A DNA stretch of 55,065 nucleotides from Clostridia bacterium (GCA_017525805.1 JAFXSH010000158.1:1-55065); one strand, 5' to 3'; shown: positions 24,344 to 33,664, numbered from the stretch's first letter. Notes: generated by a model not told the origin, from the letters alone. Numbers and translations: made by a program.

Positions 24344-25074
24344 AAAGCCGTTTGCGCGCCTGGATGGACCGCGCCGCCGAGTGGCTGTTTCCCCGGGGCG
24401 CGTGCTGCTTGTGCTGCGGCGATCCCCGGCGGGCCAGCGAGGAAGACTGCCTGTGCGATGCCTGCCGGGAAAAGCTGAAGGAAGGGCGGGTGCCCGCCGG
24501 GGCGTGCAACCGCTGCCTGTCACCGGTATCGCCAGGCAAGCCCTGCGCTTTCTGCGCGTCACCCATGATGAAGCCCATCGAGGCGGTGTTTTCCCCCTAT
24601 CGCTTCGGCGGGGAAACGCGGGCGCTGATCCACGCGCTTAAATTCGACGCCTGCGAGGAAGCGGCTCCCCTGCTGGCGCAGGCCATGGCGGACGCCTTGC
24701 CGCGCCGGGATTTTGACTGTATCGTGCCGGTGCCCCTGCACCCGGCGCGCCTGCGCCAGCGCGGCTTCAACCAAACCCTGATCTTAGGCCGGGAACTATC
24801 CGTCCGCACGGGCATTTCTGTGGAGGACTTGCTTCGGCGGGACCGGTATCACGCGCCGCAGAGCCGCCTGCCCATGAAGCGCCGGGCGGACAATGTGCGC
24901 GGCGCGTTTTCCTGCATCGGCGACTCCGTCGGCAAGCGCGTCCTGCTGCTGGATGACGTGCGCACCACTGGCAGCACGGCCTGCGCCTGTGCCCAGACCC
25001 TCCTGAACGCCGGAGCGGAAAGCGTGTGCCTGTGCGTATCGGCTGTGGTATACCGGAAAGCGCGGGGAGGATGA
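24340..25074 (+). CDS. comF: ComF-family phosphoribosyltransferase-like protein
   Basis: A 244-residue ComF/GntX-type protein. N-terminal zinc-ribbon-like Cys pairs (CCLCCG, CDAC, CNRC, CAFC) and a C-terminal PRTase domain with the PRPP loop RVLLLDDVRTTGSTA and IVPVPLHPARLRQRGFNQ. In naturally competent bacteria ComFC helps process incoming single-stranded DNA; in others the role is unclear. It starts with GTG at 24340, overlapping the murC stop by four bases (GTGA), so it is translationally coupled. A terminator follows at 25096. Confidence 0.88.
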   Translation: MKSRLRAWMDRAAEWLFPRGACCLCCGDPRRASEEDCLCDACREKLKEGRVPAGACNRCLSPVSPGKPCAFCASPMMKPIEAVFSPYRFGGETRALIHALKFDACEEAAPLLAQAMADALPRRDFDCIVPVPLHPARLRQRGFNQTLILGRELSVRTGISVEDLLRRDRYHAPQSRLPMKRRADNVRGAFSCIGDSVGKRVLLLDDVRTTGSTACACAQTLLNAGAESVCLCVSAVVYRKARGG

Positions 25075-25095
25075 TCGATCATAACTTGTTTTTAT

Positions 25096-25126
25096 AGAAG
25101 GAACATTGTTTTCCTTCTGTTTTTTT
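25096..25126 (+). terminator. Terminator of murC-comF
   Basis: Perfect 8-base stem AGAAGGAA (25096-25103) / TTCCTTCT (25111-25118), 7-base loop, then G and seven T. The rest of 25127-25215 is AT-rich without a gene. Confidence 0.85.
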
Positions 25127-25215
25127 ATTGCCGGGAAAATGAACCCCGCATTGTTTTTCGCGAAAACACAGGGAAAACAACAAATCTGAACGGCGAATAT
25201 GTCCGATCCTTCCGA

Positions 25216-25244
25216 TTGACAAGCGGTTCAAAAAAGTATACAAT
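25216..25244 (+). promoter_or_regulatory. Promoter of the oligopeptide importer operon
   Basis: TTGACA at 25216-25221 and TACAAT at 25239-25244, 17-base spacer. The leader to the start codon at 25305 is about 55 nt. Confidence 0.8.
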
Positions 25245-25304
25245 ACGACCGGGTAATCAATGAAAAGAACAATAAGTTACGTATGCGTATAAGGACGTGA
25301 TAGG

Positions 25305-26219
25305 ATGTTTCGGTATGCGATACGCCGTCTGATCACCTCGGTGCTGACGCTGCTTTTGGTTATCGCTCTGACCTTTTTCCTGATGCAGATTGTGCCGGGC
25401 GGACCCTTCTTAGGGGAAAACGTCAATCCGGAAATCACCCGGCGGCTGCTGGAAAAGTACGGCTATGACCAGCCTCTGGGCACGCAGTTCGTCAATTATA
25501 TGAAAGCGCTGTTCCAGGGGGATATGGGCGAATCCATGGTGGTGAAGATGGGCGACCCGGTGACGGACGTGATCTTGGAGCGTTTCCCCACCTCCGCCAC
25601 CCTGGGCCTGATCGCCTTGGCCATCGCGCTGTTGCTTGGCATACCCTTGGGTGTGTTCACGGCCAATAAGCACGGCAGCCTGTTTGACCGGCTGTTCATC
25701 TTCTTTTCCTCCCTGTTCGTTTCCATACCCAGCTTCATCATGACCATCGCCCTGATGCTGATCTTCGGGGTATGGCTGAAATTGCTGCCCATCGCGTACC
25801 TGACGGACTTCAAGAGCTATATTATGCCGGTGTTCGGCATGGCGATCTATCCCATGTGCCATTTGGGCCGCCTGACCCGCACCAGCATGCTGGACGTGAC
25901 CGGCCAGGATTATATCCGCACAGCCAAGGCCAAGGGCTTGAGCGGGTTCAAGATCATGTTCAAGCACGCCTTGCGCAACGCTTTGATCCCCGTGGTCACA
26001 TCCTTAGGCCCTACGGTAGCGGGCATCCTGACGGGTTCCTTCGTTGTGGAAAACGTGTTCGCCATCAACGGTATCGGGCGTTTCTTCATCCAGTCCATTT
26101 CCTCCCGGGACTATCCGCTGATCATGGGCACCACCATCTTCTTCGCCGTGCTGCTGATCGCCTGCAATTACGTGGTGGACCTGCTCTATGGCATCATCGA
26201 CCCGCGTATCAAGCTGTAA
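25305..26219 (+). CDS. oppB: Oligopeptide ABC transporter permease (OppB/DppB type)
   Basis: A 304-residue permease with six helices. The N-terminus MFRYAIRRLITSVLTLLLVI and the sequence TFFLMQIVPGGPF are the usual OppB start; the EAA-loop TGQDYIRTAKAKGLSGFKIM and the HALRNALIPVVTSLGP block follow. It forms the membrane channel with the next gene. AAGGACGTGATAGG precedes the ATG. First gene of a five-gene operon that is complete (two permeases, two ATPases, binding protein). Confidence 0.93.
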   Translation: MFRYAIRRLITSVLTLLLVIALTFFLMQIVPGGPFLGENVNPEITRRLLEKYGYDQPLGTQFVNYMKALFQGDMGESMVVKMGDPVTDVILERFPTSATLGLIALAIALLLGIPLGVFTANKHGSLFDRLFIFFSSLFVSIPSFIMTIALMLIFGVWLKLLPIAYLTDFKSYIMPVFGMAIYPMCHLGRLTRTSMLDVTGQDYIRTAKAKGLSGFKIMFKHALRNALIPVVTSLGPTVAGILTGSFVVENVFAINGIGRFFIQSISSRDYPLIMGTTIFFAVLLIACNYVVDLLYGIIDPRIKL

Positions 26220-26232
26220 AGGAGGCGCGGTC

Positions 26233-27246
26233 ATGGAAAAGGAAGAAAAGCGTTTGAACGCGAACGCCCTGGAAAAACTGGGCCTCAGGCAGGAGGACCT
26301 GGCTCCGGCGACCGCCGAGGAAAAAGCCGCCAGCGACCAGATGCGTCCCTCCGTAGGCTACTGGAAGGACGCCATGCAGCGCTTCCGCCGCAATAAGCTG
26401 GCGATGGTGATGCTGGGCATTTTGATTTTCATTATTCTGTGCGCCATTCTCATTCCGGTGCTGTCGCCCTATACCTATAAGGGAAGGACGCCGGACGTAC
26501 GCCAGGGCCCCACCTGGGCCCACCCCTTCGGAACGGATAAGTTGGGCCGCGATATCCTGGTGCGCGTCATGTACGGCACGCGCATCAGCTTGTTGGTAGG
26601 CGTTGTGACGATGCTGCTGGTGTGCCTCATCGGCATTACCTACGGGGCTGTCGCCGCTTGGGTGGGCGGCTTGTGCGACAACCTGATGATGCGCTTTGTG
26701 GATTTGATGATGACGATCCCCTCCATGCTGATCATCATTCTTTTGTCGGTGGTGCTGCGCGACCCCATCAAGAAAATGCTCGCCGATCCTCAATGGAACG
26801 CCTTGGCCTCCATCGGCTCGGGCCTGATATCCATTTTCGCCGTGCTGGCGCTGTTCAACTGGCTGGGCATGGCCCGGGCGGTGCGCGGCGCGCTGCTGAT
26901 GAACCGCACCCAGGAATACGTGCTGGCCTCGGAAGCCATGGGCGCGAAGGCCAGCTGGGTGGTGAAAAAGCATTTGCTGCCCAACGCCGTGGGCATCATC
27001 ATCATTTCCGCCACGGGCGTGGTGCCCAGCGCCATCATGACAGAGAGCTTCCTTTCCTTCATCGGCTTGGGCGTAGCCGCCCCTGTTCCCAGCTTGGGCA
27101 GCATGGCCAACGACGCACTCAACGGCATCATCAGCTATCCCATGAACATGGTCTATCCAGCGGCCATCATCTGCCTGATCATTCTGTGCTTCAATGTGGT
27201 GGGCGACGCCCTGCGCGACTCGCTGGACCCGCGCATGCGCAAGTGA
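26233..27246 (+). CDS. oppC: Oligopeptide ABC transporter permease (OppC/DppC type)
   Basis: A 337-residue permease. A charged N-terminal tail of about 45 residues (more than in DppC, as in OppC) precedes the first helix MVMLGILIFIILCAILIPVL. Family blocks: HPFGTDKLGRDILVRVMYGTR, the EAA-loop RTQEYVLASEAMGAKASWVV, and TESFLSFIGLGVAAPVPSLG. ATG 26233 has AAGGAGG upstream; the gene starts 13 bases after oppB. Length and tail suggest an OppC rather than a nickel or dipeptide version. Confidence 0.93.
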   Translation: MEKEEKRLNANALEKLGLRQEDLAPATAEEKAASDQMRPSVGYWKDAMQRFRRNKLAMVMLGILIFIILCAILIPVLSPYTYKGRTPDVRQGPTWAHPFGTDKLGRDILVRVMYGTRISLLVGVVTMLLVCLIGITYGAVAAWVGGLCDNLMMRFVDLMMTIPSMLIIILLSVVLRDPIKKMLADPQWNALASIGSGLISIFAVLALFNWLGMARAVRGALLMNRTQEYVLASEAMGAKASWVVKKHLLPNAVGIIIISATGVVPSAIMTESFLSFIGLGVAAPVPSLGSMANDALNGIISYPMNMVYPAAIICLIILCFNVVGDALRDSLDPRMRK

Positions 27247-27277
27247 CGCGCGGAGCATGGAAAGACAGGAGGACGTT

Positions 27278-28279
27278 ATGGAAAACCCGTATTTACTGGA
27301 GGTCAAAGACCTTTCCGTGGAATTTCACACCCCGGCGGGCGTGGTCCACGCCGTGAGCCACGTGGATTTTAAACTGCGCAAGGGCGAAGTGCTGGGCATC
27401 GTGGGGGAGAGCGGCTCGGGCAAATCGGTGACCGCTAACGCGCTCATGCGCCTTTTGCCGGATACCGCCCGGGTCACCGGCTCCATCAAGCTGAACGGCG
27501 TGGAGATTTCCAGCTACTCCAACCGGCAGTTCAACACCATCCGGGGCAAGGAAATCGCCATGATCTTCCAGGACCCCATGACCTGTCTGAACCCGCTGTA
27601 CACCATCGGGAACCAATTGGAAGAAACCCTTCGGCTGCATATGAACCTGACCGGCAGCGCCCTGAAAAAGCGGGCCATCGAATTGCTGGACATGGTGAGC
27701 ATTCCCCAGCCGGAAACGCGGCTCAAGCAATATCCCCACGAGTTTTCCGGCGGCATGCGCCAGCGGGTAATGATCGCCATGGCTCTGGCCTGCAATCCCT
27801 CCATCCTGATCGCGGACGAGCCCACCACGGCCCTGGACGTGACCATCCAGGCCCAGATTTTGGAGCTCATGAAGGACATGCAGAAACGCACCGGCACGGC
27901 CATCATCATGATCACCCATGACCTCGGCATCGTCAGCGACCTGTGCGACCGGGTGAACGTCATGTACGGCAGCCGCATCATGGAAAGCGGCACGGTGGAC
28001 GATCTGTTCTACCGCACGGCGCATCCCTATACCGCGGGGCTTTTGCAATGCCTGCCGGAATCCGTGCAGAACACCCAAAGCAAGCGGCTGGTGCCCATCG
28101 AGGGAAGCCCGGTTGATTTGATGATGCTGCCCGCGGGCTGCGCGTTCGCCGCCCGCTGCGGCAAGTGCATGAAGTGCTGCCTGAGCAAAAATCCCGACAT
28201 GGTGGAAACCGGTCCCGGCCACACCTCCCGCTGCTGGATGGCGGCTTTGGAGAACATAAGCGGGGAGGCGTCCGCATGA
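27278..28279 (+). CDS. oppD: Oligopeptide ABC transporter ATPase (OppD type)
   Basis: A 333-residue ATPase. Walker A GESGSGKSVT, signature FSGGMRQRV, Walker B ILIADEPTTALDV, H-loop IIMITHDLGIV, and the C-terminal oligopeptide-transport domain with CAFAARCGKCMKCC, a Cys cluster of the type that carries an iron-sulfur centre in Dpp/Opp ATPases. Start 27278 has ACAGGAGG. The stop overlaps the next start by four bases (ATGA). It is one of two distinct ATPases that make a heterodimer. Confidence 0.93.
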   Translation: MENPYLLEVKDLSVEFHTPAGVVHAVSHVDFKLRKGEVLGIVGESGSGKSVTANALMRLLPDTARVTGSIKLNGVEISSYSNRQFNTIRGKEIAMIFQDPMTCLNPLYTIGNQLEETLRLHMNLTGSALKKRAIELLDMVSIPQPETRLKQYPHEFSGGMRQRVMIAMALACNPSILIADEPTTALDVTIQAQILELMKDMQKRTGTAIIMITHDLGIVSDLCDRVNVMYGSRIMESGTVDDLFYRTAHPYTAGLLQCLPESVQNTQSKRLVPIEGSPVDLMMLPAGCAFAARCGKCMKCCLSKNPDMVETGPGHTSRCWMAALENISGEASA

Positions 28280-29247
28280 GCAAATCGGATTTTATCTTGG
28301 AATTACAGGACCTGCGCACCTATTTCCCCGTTCGCAAGTTTTTGCAGAAGAAATATGTGAAAGCGGTGGACGGCGTATCTTTCCAGGTACGCCACGGTGA
28401 AACTGTGGGCTTGGTGGGGGAAAGCGGCTGCGGAAAATCCACCATCGGCCGCACCATCATGCGCTTCCACAACCCCACAGGGGGCCGCATCATTTTTGAC
28501 GGCGACGATATCACCACCTGCGATATGAAGCCCTACCGAAAGCGCATGCAGATGGTGTTCCAGGACCCCTATTCCTCTCTGGACCCCCGCATGACGGTGG
28601 GGGACATCGTGGGCGAACCGCTGGATATTCAATACCCCGACATGAGCAAAACCGAGCGGCACGACCGCATCTTGGAACAAATTCATCTGGTGGGCCTGAA
28701 CAGCGAGCAGTTAAGCCGCTTTCCCCACGAGTTTTCCGGCGGCCAGCGCCAGCGCATTTCCATCGCCCGCGCCATGGTGATCAAGCCGGAATTCATGGTG
28801 CTGGACGAGCCAGTGAGCGCCCTGGACGTGTCCATCCAGGCTCAGATCATCAACATGCTCATGGACTTGCAGGAACGCATGGGCCAGGCGTATCTGTTTA
28901 TCGCCCACGACTTGGCGGTGGTGCGGCACATTTCCAAGCAGGTGGTGGTCATGTACTTGGGCCACGTGATGGAAATCAATGAAAGTGAGGACCTGTACCG
29001 CCACCCCCTGCATCCCTACACGCAGGCATTGCTTAGCGCCATCCCCGTGCCGGACCCCAATACCAGCCGCGCCAAGAAGCGGGAAGTGCTGGTGGGCGAC
29101 GTGCCCAGCCCCATCGACCCGCCTAAGGGCTGCGTGTTCTGTACCCGCTGCAAATACGCCACCGACGCCTGCCGCGAGCAGGCTCCCAAGATCGAGGACG
29201 TGGGCGGCGGACATCTGGTGGCTTGCCACCATTTCCGCGAGATTTGA
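28276..29247 (+). CDS. oppF: Oligopeptide ABC transporter ATPase (OppF type)
   Basis: A 323-residue partner ATPase. N-terminal YFPVRKFLQKKYVKAVDGVS (the OppF extension), Walker A GESGCGKSTIG, signature FSGGQRQRI, Walker B FMVLDEPVSALDV, H-loop FIAHDLAVV, and the C-terminal Cys motif CVFCTRCKYATDAC. Start at 28276 within ATGA overlap, with CGGGGAGG upstream. Translationally coupled to oppD. Confidence 0.93.
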   Translation: MSKSDFILELQDLRTYFPVRKFLQKKYVKAVDGVSFQVRHGETVGLVGESGCGKSTIGRTIMRFHNPTGGRIIFDGDDITTCDMKPYRKRMQMVFQDPYSSLDPRMTVGDIVGEPLDIQYPDMSKTERHDRILEQIHLVGLNSEQLSRFPHEFSGGQRQRISIARAMVIKPEFMVLDEPVSALDVSIQAQIINMLMDLQERMGQAYLFIAHDLAVVRHISKQVVVMYLGHVMEINESEDLYRHPLHPYTQALLSAIPVPDPNTSRAKKREVLVGDVPSPIDPPKGCVFCTRCKYATDACREQAPKIEDVGGGHLVACHHFREI

Positions 29248-29296
29248 TCGGGCGGATGCCCGTGAAAATAAAAAAATGTAAGGAGGAACCCTACAC

Positions 29297-30904
29297 ATGC
29301 GTAAACTGCTTGCTCTGATCATGGCGCTGGCTATGGTGCTGGGCTGCGTTTCCTTCGCCGCGGCGGAGAAAACGGAGAACGTGATCACCATCGCCATGGA
29401 AACCAGCCCCTGCCTGGACCCGCACTGGAATGCCGGCTCCACCGGCGCCTGGCTGCAAAGCCTGATGTATGAGGGCCTGTACACCGTAAACGAAACCAGC
29501 TTCGAGCTGACCGGCGCCACCAGCGTTGAGGTCAACGACGACGCCACGGTGTGGACCTTCCATCTGCGCAAGGATGCCGTGTGGAACGACGGCCAGCCCG
29601 TCACCGCCGGCGACTACGTGTACTCCATCCAGCGCCTGGTAGACCCGGATATCGCCACCACTTACATGGATTTCTACGGCGCTTTCATCAAGAACGGCAC
29701 CGCGATTTCCAACCGTGAGGCGGAAATGAGCGAGCTGGGCGTAAAGGCGATTGACGACTTTACCCTGGAAATTACCACCCAGGAGCCCTGCACCTACCTG
29801 GATTCCATCCTGACCTATTCCACCTTCTATCCGCTCCGCAAGGATGTTGTTGTGGAAGACGGCAACGGCGACTGGGCGTGGGACGTGAGCCGCTCCATCA
29901 CCAACGGCGCCATGAACATGACGTACTGCGATGAAGACCAGGAAATTATCCTGGAAAAGAACCCCACCTATTACGCCGCCGACACCGTTGTGCTGGATAA
30001 ACTGGTGGTCAAGCTGATCGACAACAGCACCACCACACTTTCCATGCTGGAAACCGGCGAGGTGGACCTGATCACCGGCTTCCCCTCTGAAGAAGCCACC
30101 CGCCTGCAGGGACTTGGCCTGTATCACGCCATCCCCGCCCTGAGCACCAACTTCCTGCTGGTCAACTGCCAGGACATCGAAGGCAACGCGCTCATCGACG
30201 CCCGCGTCCGCAAGGCCCTGTCCCTGTGCATCGACCGCGAATATCTGTGCGGCGTGCTGCTCAACGGCACCAAGCAGCCTGCCGTGGCTTACGTAGGCAA
30301 CGGCTTCAGCGGCTCTACCGCCGACGCGGACTTCCGCGGCGAAGGCGGCGAAATGATCTATACCAACGAGGATGAAGCCAGGACCCTGATGGCCGAAGCC
30401 GGCTATCCCGAAGGCGCGGGTTTCCCCGTGCTCACCTGCTCCTATGCCAACTCCAGCGCCGACTACCAGATCATCTTTGAATACCTCCAGTCCGTCTGGG
30501 AAGAAGAACTGGGCATCACCGTGCAGCTGGAGCCCCTGGATAAGGCCGTTATGACTGAATACCGCGACAGCGGCAAGTTCGACATCACTCCCCAGGGCTG
30601 GGGCGCGGACTATATGGACGCCAGTAACATGCTGTCCATCTTCGTCACCGGCAACTTCATCAACGGCGGCCGGTACAGCAGCGAAGTGTTCGACAATTGC
30701 TACTATGAATCCCTGAAGACGGTGGATCAGGCCGCCCGTATGGCGCTGCTGCACACCGCCGAGGATCAGCTGCTGAACGTGGACATGGGCATCATCCCCC
30801 TGTACCATGGCAGCGCGGTAGCCATCTATTCCGACGACGTGCTGGATAACGTGGTCATCGGCGCCAGCGGCAAGCCCTTGCTGCAGTACGCGATCCACAA
30901 GTAA
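29297..30904 (+). CDS. oppA: Peptide-binding protein of the importer (OppA/DppA type, family 5)
   Basis: A 535-residue secreted binding protein. Signal region MRKLLALIMALAMVLGCVSF then AAAEKTEN; Cys17 (VLGC) could be a lipobox, but an AxA cleavage site follows, so the anchoring is ambiguous. Family 5 blocks: LDPHWNAGSTGAWLQSLMYE, TWTFHLRKDAVWNDGQPVTA, DYVYSIQRLVDP, and RVRKALSLCIDREYL. Its place as last gene of a complete Opp operon assigns it as the peptide receptor. GGAGGAACC precedes the ATG. Specificity (length of peptide, or glutathione, heme) cannot be read from the sequence. Confidence 0.9.
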   Translation: MRKLLALIMALAMVLGCVSFAAAEKTENVITIAMETSPCLDPHWNAGSTGAWLQSLMYEGLYTVNETSFELTGATSVEVNDDATVWTFHLRKDAVWNDGQPVTAGDYVYSIQRLVDPDIATTYMDFYGAFIKNGTAISNREAEMSELGVKAIDDFTLEITTQEPCTYLDSILTYSTFYPLRKDVVVEDGNGDWAWDVSRSITNGAMNMTYCDEDQEIILEKNPTYYAADTVVLDKLVVKLIDNSTTTLSMLETGEVDLITGFPSEEATRLQGLGLYHAIPALSTNFLLVNCQDIEGNALIDARVRKALSLCIDREYLCGVLLNGTKQPAVAYVGNGFSGSTADADFRGEGGEMIYTNEDEARTLMAEAGYPEGAGFPVLTCSYANSSADYQIIFEYLQSVWEEELGITVQLEPLDKAVMTEYRDSGKFDITPQGWGADYMDASNMLSIFVTGNFINGGRYSSEVFDNCYYESLKTVDQAARMALLHTAEDQLLNVDMGIIPLYHGSAVAIYSDDVLDNVVIGASGKPLLQYAIHK

Positions 30905-30925
30905 TCCAAAAATCAAACTGAAAAA

Positions 30926-30961
30926 GGCCGTGGAATCGACTGTATCGCCGGTTCCACGGCC
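30926..30961. terminator. Shared terminator of opp operon and MFS gene
   Basis: Perfect 10-base stem GGCCGTGGAA (30926-30935) / TTCCACGGCC (30952-30961). On the minus strand it is followed by TTTTTCAG, giving a good terminator for the MFS gene; on the plus strand TCTTGTATT follows. Confidence 0.8.
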
Positions 30962-30968
30962 TCTTGTA

Positions 30969-32261
30969 TTACATCTTATCCTTATAAACCGGCTTCCTCA
31001 AACGTGTCAGGCTCAGGACGATCCCAAGACTTCCTGCGGCAAAGAAGATCATAGCAATGCCGGAACCTTTTCCATCGCCGAAAAACGGGGTCATAAGCTG
31101 CCGCAGGGGCAGTTCCGAAGCCATGAACGGTTCAAATACGTGATCCGCCAGTAAGCCGCCCACAAGCAGGCCCAATGGGATCGAGCAGTTTTTCAGCGTG
31201 CTTTCGGCGGAAAACACGCGGCCCTGCATTTCAAGCGGCACCTGCTCCCGTATAAACACCGTCATGTTCGCGTTCATGATCGCCGCCATCGCATAGGAGC
31301 CGAAAGCGGCGGCACACCATACCCAAGGGAAAACCGACAGGCTTTGGATGATATTCCCTGAAAACACAAACGCGGTGCTGATGAAGATCAGCTTTAGTTT
31401 GTCTTTTGCAGGCTTCATTCGCATAACCAGGAAGCTGCCTGTCAGCACGCCCAAGGAAACGAAGCTTTGAACCGCGCCCAACGCCTGCTGATTATCTCCT
31501 GTCCTTCCTAAGACGAAAGGAGCAAGCATCCCGTCGTTGCTCAGCTTGGCCAGGAAATTGACGCAGGTCATGAACAGGATCAGATGGAGGATCACGGGAT
31601 GATCGCGCAGAAAACGAAAGCCCTTCATGCAGTTTTCTCGGAAGGACTCGTTGCGCTCCTCATCCGCTTTTTCGATTATCGGGATCCGGATGAAGAACAG
31701 CAAAATGATGAACGCGAAGAAAAAGCTGGCAAGATCGCAGATCAGAACGACCCTTAATCCGCCGAAAGCCAGCAGGCAAGCGCCCAGCGCCGGGGCCAGA
31801 ATGGAAATCGCGGCCCCGGAAAAGCCCTGCAATCCGCCGGCTTTCGTATAATGCGCTTTCGGCACCAGCAAGCTGGTTGCCACAAAAGCGGCTGGTTCCT
31901 GAAAAGCATTCATGAAGCTGAGCAGCACGTTGATGATATACAGATGCCACACACGAAGCGCTGAAAAAGTGTACAGCAAATAGACGATGAGCGTTCCGCA
32001 CGCGGCGAAGAGATCGGCCAACAGCATGATGCGTTTTTTGTCCCAGCGATCCGCGAATGCACCCGCGACAAATCGAAAAAGAATCGTCGGCGCAAATGAA
32101 CAAAGCGTCAGCAGCGTGATGCTGGATGCCGTTCCCTCCTGTCCGTAGACCCAAACGGTCAGGGCATACTCCGTCATGGCCGTCCCTAATGCGGATACGG
32201 CCTGAGAACTCCACAGAAGCAGGAAGCTTTTCAGTTCCCTGAATATATTTGTTTTTTTCAT
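30969..32261 (-). CDS. MFS exporter, drug/macrolide-efflux-like (MFS_3 type)
   Basis: A 430-residue permease with about twelve helices of the EntS/Mef-like group. Signatures: FLLLWSSQAVSALGTAMTEY in helix 1, loop 2-3 AGAFADRWDKKRIMLLADLF, and the second-half motif QVPLEMQGRVFSAESTLKN. Such proteins export antibiotics or siderophores. ATG 32261 has GTAAGGAGC. Base composition is less GC-rich than the neighbours, with more A/T in third positions, hinting at later acquisition. A structured leader (32281-32372) precedes it. Substrate unknown. Confidence 0.85.
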   Translation of the reverse strand: MKKTNIFRELKSFLLLWSSQAVSALGTAMTEYALTVWVYGQEGTASSITLLTLCSFAPTILFRFVAGAFADRWDKKRIMLLADLFAACGTLIVYLLYTFSALRVWHLYIINVLLSFMNAFQEPAAFVATSLLVPKAHYTKAGGLQGFSGAAISILAPALGACLLAFGGLRVVLICDLASFFFAFIILLFFIRIPIIEKADEERNESFRENCMKGFRFLRDHPVILHLILFMTCVNFLAKLSNDGMLAPFVLGRTGDNQQALGAVQSFVSLGVLTGSFLVMRMKPAKDKLKLIFISTAFVFSGNIIQSLSVFPWVWCAAAFGSYAMAAIMNANMTVFIREQVPLEMQGRVFSAESTLKNCSIPLGLLVGGLLADHVFEPFMASELPLRQLMTPFFGDGKGSGIAMIFFAAGSLGIVLSLTRLRKPVYKDKM

Positions 32262-32280
32262 GGCTTTGCTCCTTACAATT

Positions 32281-32372
32281 CGTATGGTTTAAGATTGCAT
32301 ACGGCGCAAAGCCCGATTCGGACGATATGCTTCCCTCGCCGGGGGCTATCGCTCCGTGCAGGTATCGTCCGA
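32281..32372 (-). promoter_or_regulatory. Structured 5' leader of the MFS exporter gene
   Basis: Two inverted repeats lie between the aldose epimerase stop and the MFS start. Outer: TCGGACGATA (32318-32327) / TATCGTCCGA (32363-32372), perfect 10 of 10. Inner, next to the ribosome site: CGTATG (32281-32286) / CATACG (32298-32303). The leader (32262-32498, 237 nt) has no convincing gene. Such a layout fits attenuation or a protein-binding operator. Confidence 0.45.
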
Positions 32373-32498
32373 TATCAGACCCCGCGCGGAGCGAAGACAT
32401 CTGCGGACAAAGGCGGCAAAGACAATATGCGTGACACCGTGTGACACCTCCCCGCACAAAATTAGTGAGAAGCTGATTTCTTCCCTGATGAAACTGTT

Positions 32499-33545
32499 TT
32501 ATTTCGCGCTGAAAGCGTACACCGTGGTGGATTCGTAGGTATCGCCCGCTTTCAGGGTGGTGGTGGGGAACTGGGGCTTATTGGGGCTGTCCGGGAAATG
32601 CTGGGTTTCCAGGGCAACGCCCGCGAAGGGGCCGTAGTGCGCGCCGCCGTGGCCCTCGGTATTCAGGCCCTGGCCGGTGTATACCTGGATGCCGGGTTCT
32701 GTGGTGAGCACCTTCATTTCCCGTCCGCTTTTTTCGTCCCGCAGGATGGCGGCTTCTTTCAGTCCTTCGCCCTTCAATACGAAGTTCATATCGTAGCCGT
32801 TCACGCCGTCGATCAGGTGGCATTCCGCCCGGCGATTGACGCCATCCCCGATGCGGGCGGGGGCGCGCAAATCAAGCGGCGTGCCGTCCACGGGCAAGTA
32901 TACCCCGGTGGGGATCAGCTCGTCGTCCACGTCGGTGATGCAGTCGGCGTTTACTTTCAGGGTGTGGTTCAGGATATCGCCAGACCCGGCCAGGTTGAAA
33001 TAAGCGTGATTGGTCAGGTTGATCACGGTGTCCTTGTCGCTCTGGGCCAGATAGCGGAGGGTCAAACGGCAGTCGTCGTCGAAAGCGAAGGTGACCTGAA
33101 CCTTCATTTTGCCGGGATAGCCCTCTTCGCCGTCGTGGGCCACATAGGTAAAGAGCACGGCGTCCTCATTTTCCGCTTCCAGCACCTGGCCCTTCCACCA
33201 TTTCTTATCGAAGCCCTCCCGGCCCCCATGCAGGCTGTTGCGCCCATCGTTAGGGAACAGGGTGTATTCTTTTCCGTTCAGGGTGAAGCGGGACTGGCCG
33301 ATGCGGTTGCCAAAGCGGCCCACGGTAGCGCCGATATAGCTGGGCTTCTGATCGTATTCTTCCAGGGTGTCGTAGCCTAAACACACGTCGGCCATTTGGC
33401 CGTTTTTGTCCGGCACCTTGATGGATACTAAGTGCGCGCCAAAATCCAGCACGGTCACAGACGCGCCGATTTTGTTGGTCATGGTGTACAGGGTCATTTG
33501 ACGGCCGATCTGGTCGATGCCGAAAGGCTTTTGAGTCACGCTCAT
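32499..33545 (-). CDS. galM: Aldose 1-epimerase (galactose mutarotase)
   Basis: A 348-residue mutarotase that interconverts alpha and beta forms of glucose or galactose. Substrate-binding blocks are all present: ATVGRFGNRIG, GRNSLHGGREGFDKKWW, the catalytic His in NLTNHAYFNLAG, and the catalytic Glu in GVALETQHFPDSPN. Start 33545 follows CGGAGGAAGC. A TATAAT on the minus strand around 33585 supports an own promoter, but the -35 is poor. It might process galactose freed by the GH2-family enzyme, but it lies 24 kb away and can serve any sugar pathway. Confidence 0.92.
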   Translation of the reverse strand: MSVTQKPFGIDQIGRQMTLYTMTNKIGASVTVLDFGAHLVSIKVPDKNGQMADVCLGYDTLEEYDQKPSYIGATVGRFGNRIGQSRFTLNGKEYTLFPNDGRNSLHGGREGFDKKWWKGQVLEAENEDAVLFTYVAHDGEEGYPGKMKVQVTFAFDDDCRLTLRYLAQSDKDTVINLTNHAYFNLAGSGDILNHTLKVNADCITDVDDELIPTGVYLPVDGTPLDLRAPARIGDGVNRRAECHLIDGVNGYDMNFVLKGEGLKEAAILRDEKSGREMKVLTTEPGIQVYTGQGLNTEGHGGAHYGPFAGVALETQHFPDSPNKPQFPTTTLKAGDTYESTTVYAFSAK

Positions 33546-33664
33546 GGCAGCTTCCTCCGAAAATATATTTTTTGATACGCCTATTATAAGCGATTTTTGG
33601 ACGGTTGAAAAGCATAAATTTCTGTATATGGGAAGATCATACCAGTATACGGGAGGTGCTCGCG

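Noticed and set aside
25260..25292. Ten-codon frame MKRTISYVCV in the leader of the opp operon
   Set aside because: No ribosome site and no terminator/antiterminator pair behind it, so no support for an attenuation peptide.
32318..32457. Cys-rich upstream frame in the MFS leader (minus strand)
   Set aside because: It continues out of frame into the MFS gene and has no good ribosome site; kept only as part of the structured-leader remark.
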